DNA from: Spirometra erinaceieuropaei
Taxonomy: Eukaryota; Platyhelminthes; Cestoda; Diphyllobothriidea; Diphyllobothriidae
DNA length: 64,000 nt
NCBI GenBank assembly: GCA_902702965.1
Contig: CACRXP010000182.1
Coordinates: 897,517-961,516 of the forward strand
Direction of reading: 5' to 3'
In this document: in pieces, positions 63,681-64,000 of the stretch
Numbering within the stretch: position 1 is the stretch's first letter
How the letters are laid out: each line of letters starts with the position of its first letter
Translations under genes and position numbers: made by a program
The notes under the pieces: model-generated
Databases searched by the model: none
What the model was told of the DNA's origin: nothing
Seen by the model: the letters and a program-made list of their open reading frames with translations, nothing else

Positions 63681-63930
63681 CACGAACCGACGACTACGTT
63701 ACGCAACCAGTTTGTACACCCTAAGGCTAGGGGGGCTATTTGGATAAAATTTGAATAGTGTATAAGATTCCATGCAGCACTTCTAATACGGTATATTGTG
63801 GTCAAACTGAAAAATCCGCCTGTCCACACTTACATGGACACCAATTGGCAGTAAAAGTCGGGACCACTTATCCCAAGTCGCCATGCATACTCCTAAAACT
63901 AAGCACAAATTTGCTTAAGATAGAACACGC
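63680..63930 (+). pseudogene. Penelope-like GIY-YIG start
   Basis: Plus-strand translation gives VYKIPCSTSNTVYCGQTEKS, then HLHGHQLAVKVGTTYPKSP. This is the VYxIxC and YCGQT opening of the endonuclease, with later parts degraded. It belongs to the same group as 39.9-40.9 kb. Confidence 0.65.
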
Positions 63931-63939
63931 ATTATAGGT

Positions 63940-64000
63940 TCCTGTCCATTTCTAGCTTATTAGCCGTCATCAGCCACCCAACCCCTAGTGTTGATCAAGT
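63940..64000 (-). mobile_element. SINE1 at window edge
   Basis: CCATTTCTAGCTTATTAGCC and following bases match the SINE1 arm. The copy runs off the window. Confidence 0.55.

Noticed and set aside
1..64000. CRISPR arrays, operons or bacterial promoters
   Set aside because: The window is clearly eukaryotic, with GT-AG introns, LINEs, SINEs and PLEs. No regular spacer-repeat arrays were seen.

Overview
This is eukaryotic, intron-rich and very repeat-rich DNA with no bacterial features. Reverse-transcribing elements dominate: Penelope-like elements (PLEs) with GIY-YIG endonuclease remnants, CR1/Jockey-type LINEs, tRNA-derived SINEs and Tc-like foldback elements. Introns range from about 40 nt to several kb. 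This mix, together with a helminth-like ionotropic glutamate receptor, fits a flatworm, most likely a tapeworm. The taxon is an inference from element content and gene structure, not proven by a marker gene. The window contains one run of Ns (17,818-18,716).

Layout: 0.2-1.04 kb is a short Tc-like element with a helix-turn-helix ORF. 1.05-2.84 kb is a composite repeat that recurs at 44.2-46.05 kb. Around 4 kb on the minus strand is a possible tail-anchored membrane protein gene. 7.6-12.6 kb holds two ~1 kb foldback elements with a PLE fragment between them. 12.9-21 kb is a nest of LINE fragments in both orientations, including the assembly gap. 21-27 kb has no gene I recognise.

Two convergent conserved genes occupy the rest. 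The plus-strand gene at 27.14-29.0 kb encodes a CXXC-type zinc-binding protein (CZIB/C1orf123/UPF0587 family) in at least five exons, with two ~40-nt introns. The minus-strand gene at 31.38-57.93 kb encodes a divergent ionotropic glutamate receptor. Twelve coding exons were traced: signal peptide, amino-terminal domain, S1, M1, pore, M3, S2 and M4. Splice phases agree at most junctions, and two junctions remain unresolved. Its introns are filled with PLE, SINE, LINE and foldback insertions. Upstream of it, 58-64 kb is again PLE, SINE and foldback remnants.

The two host genes have no evident functional link: one is a soluble metal-binding protein and the other a neuronal ligand-gated channel. 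The most unusual signals are a methionine at the receptor's predicted Q/R pore site, a family of CAGT-ended TA-flanked foldback elements tied to a Tc3-like HTH ORF, hammerhead-like motifs at PLE 3' ends, and foldback SINE composites.
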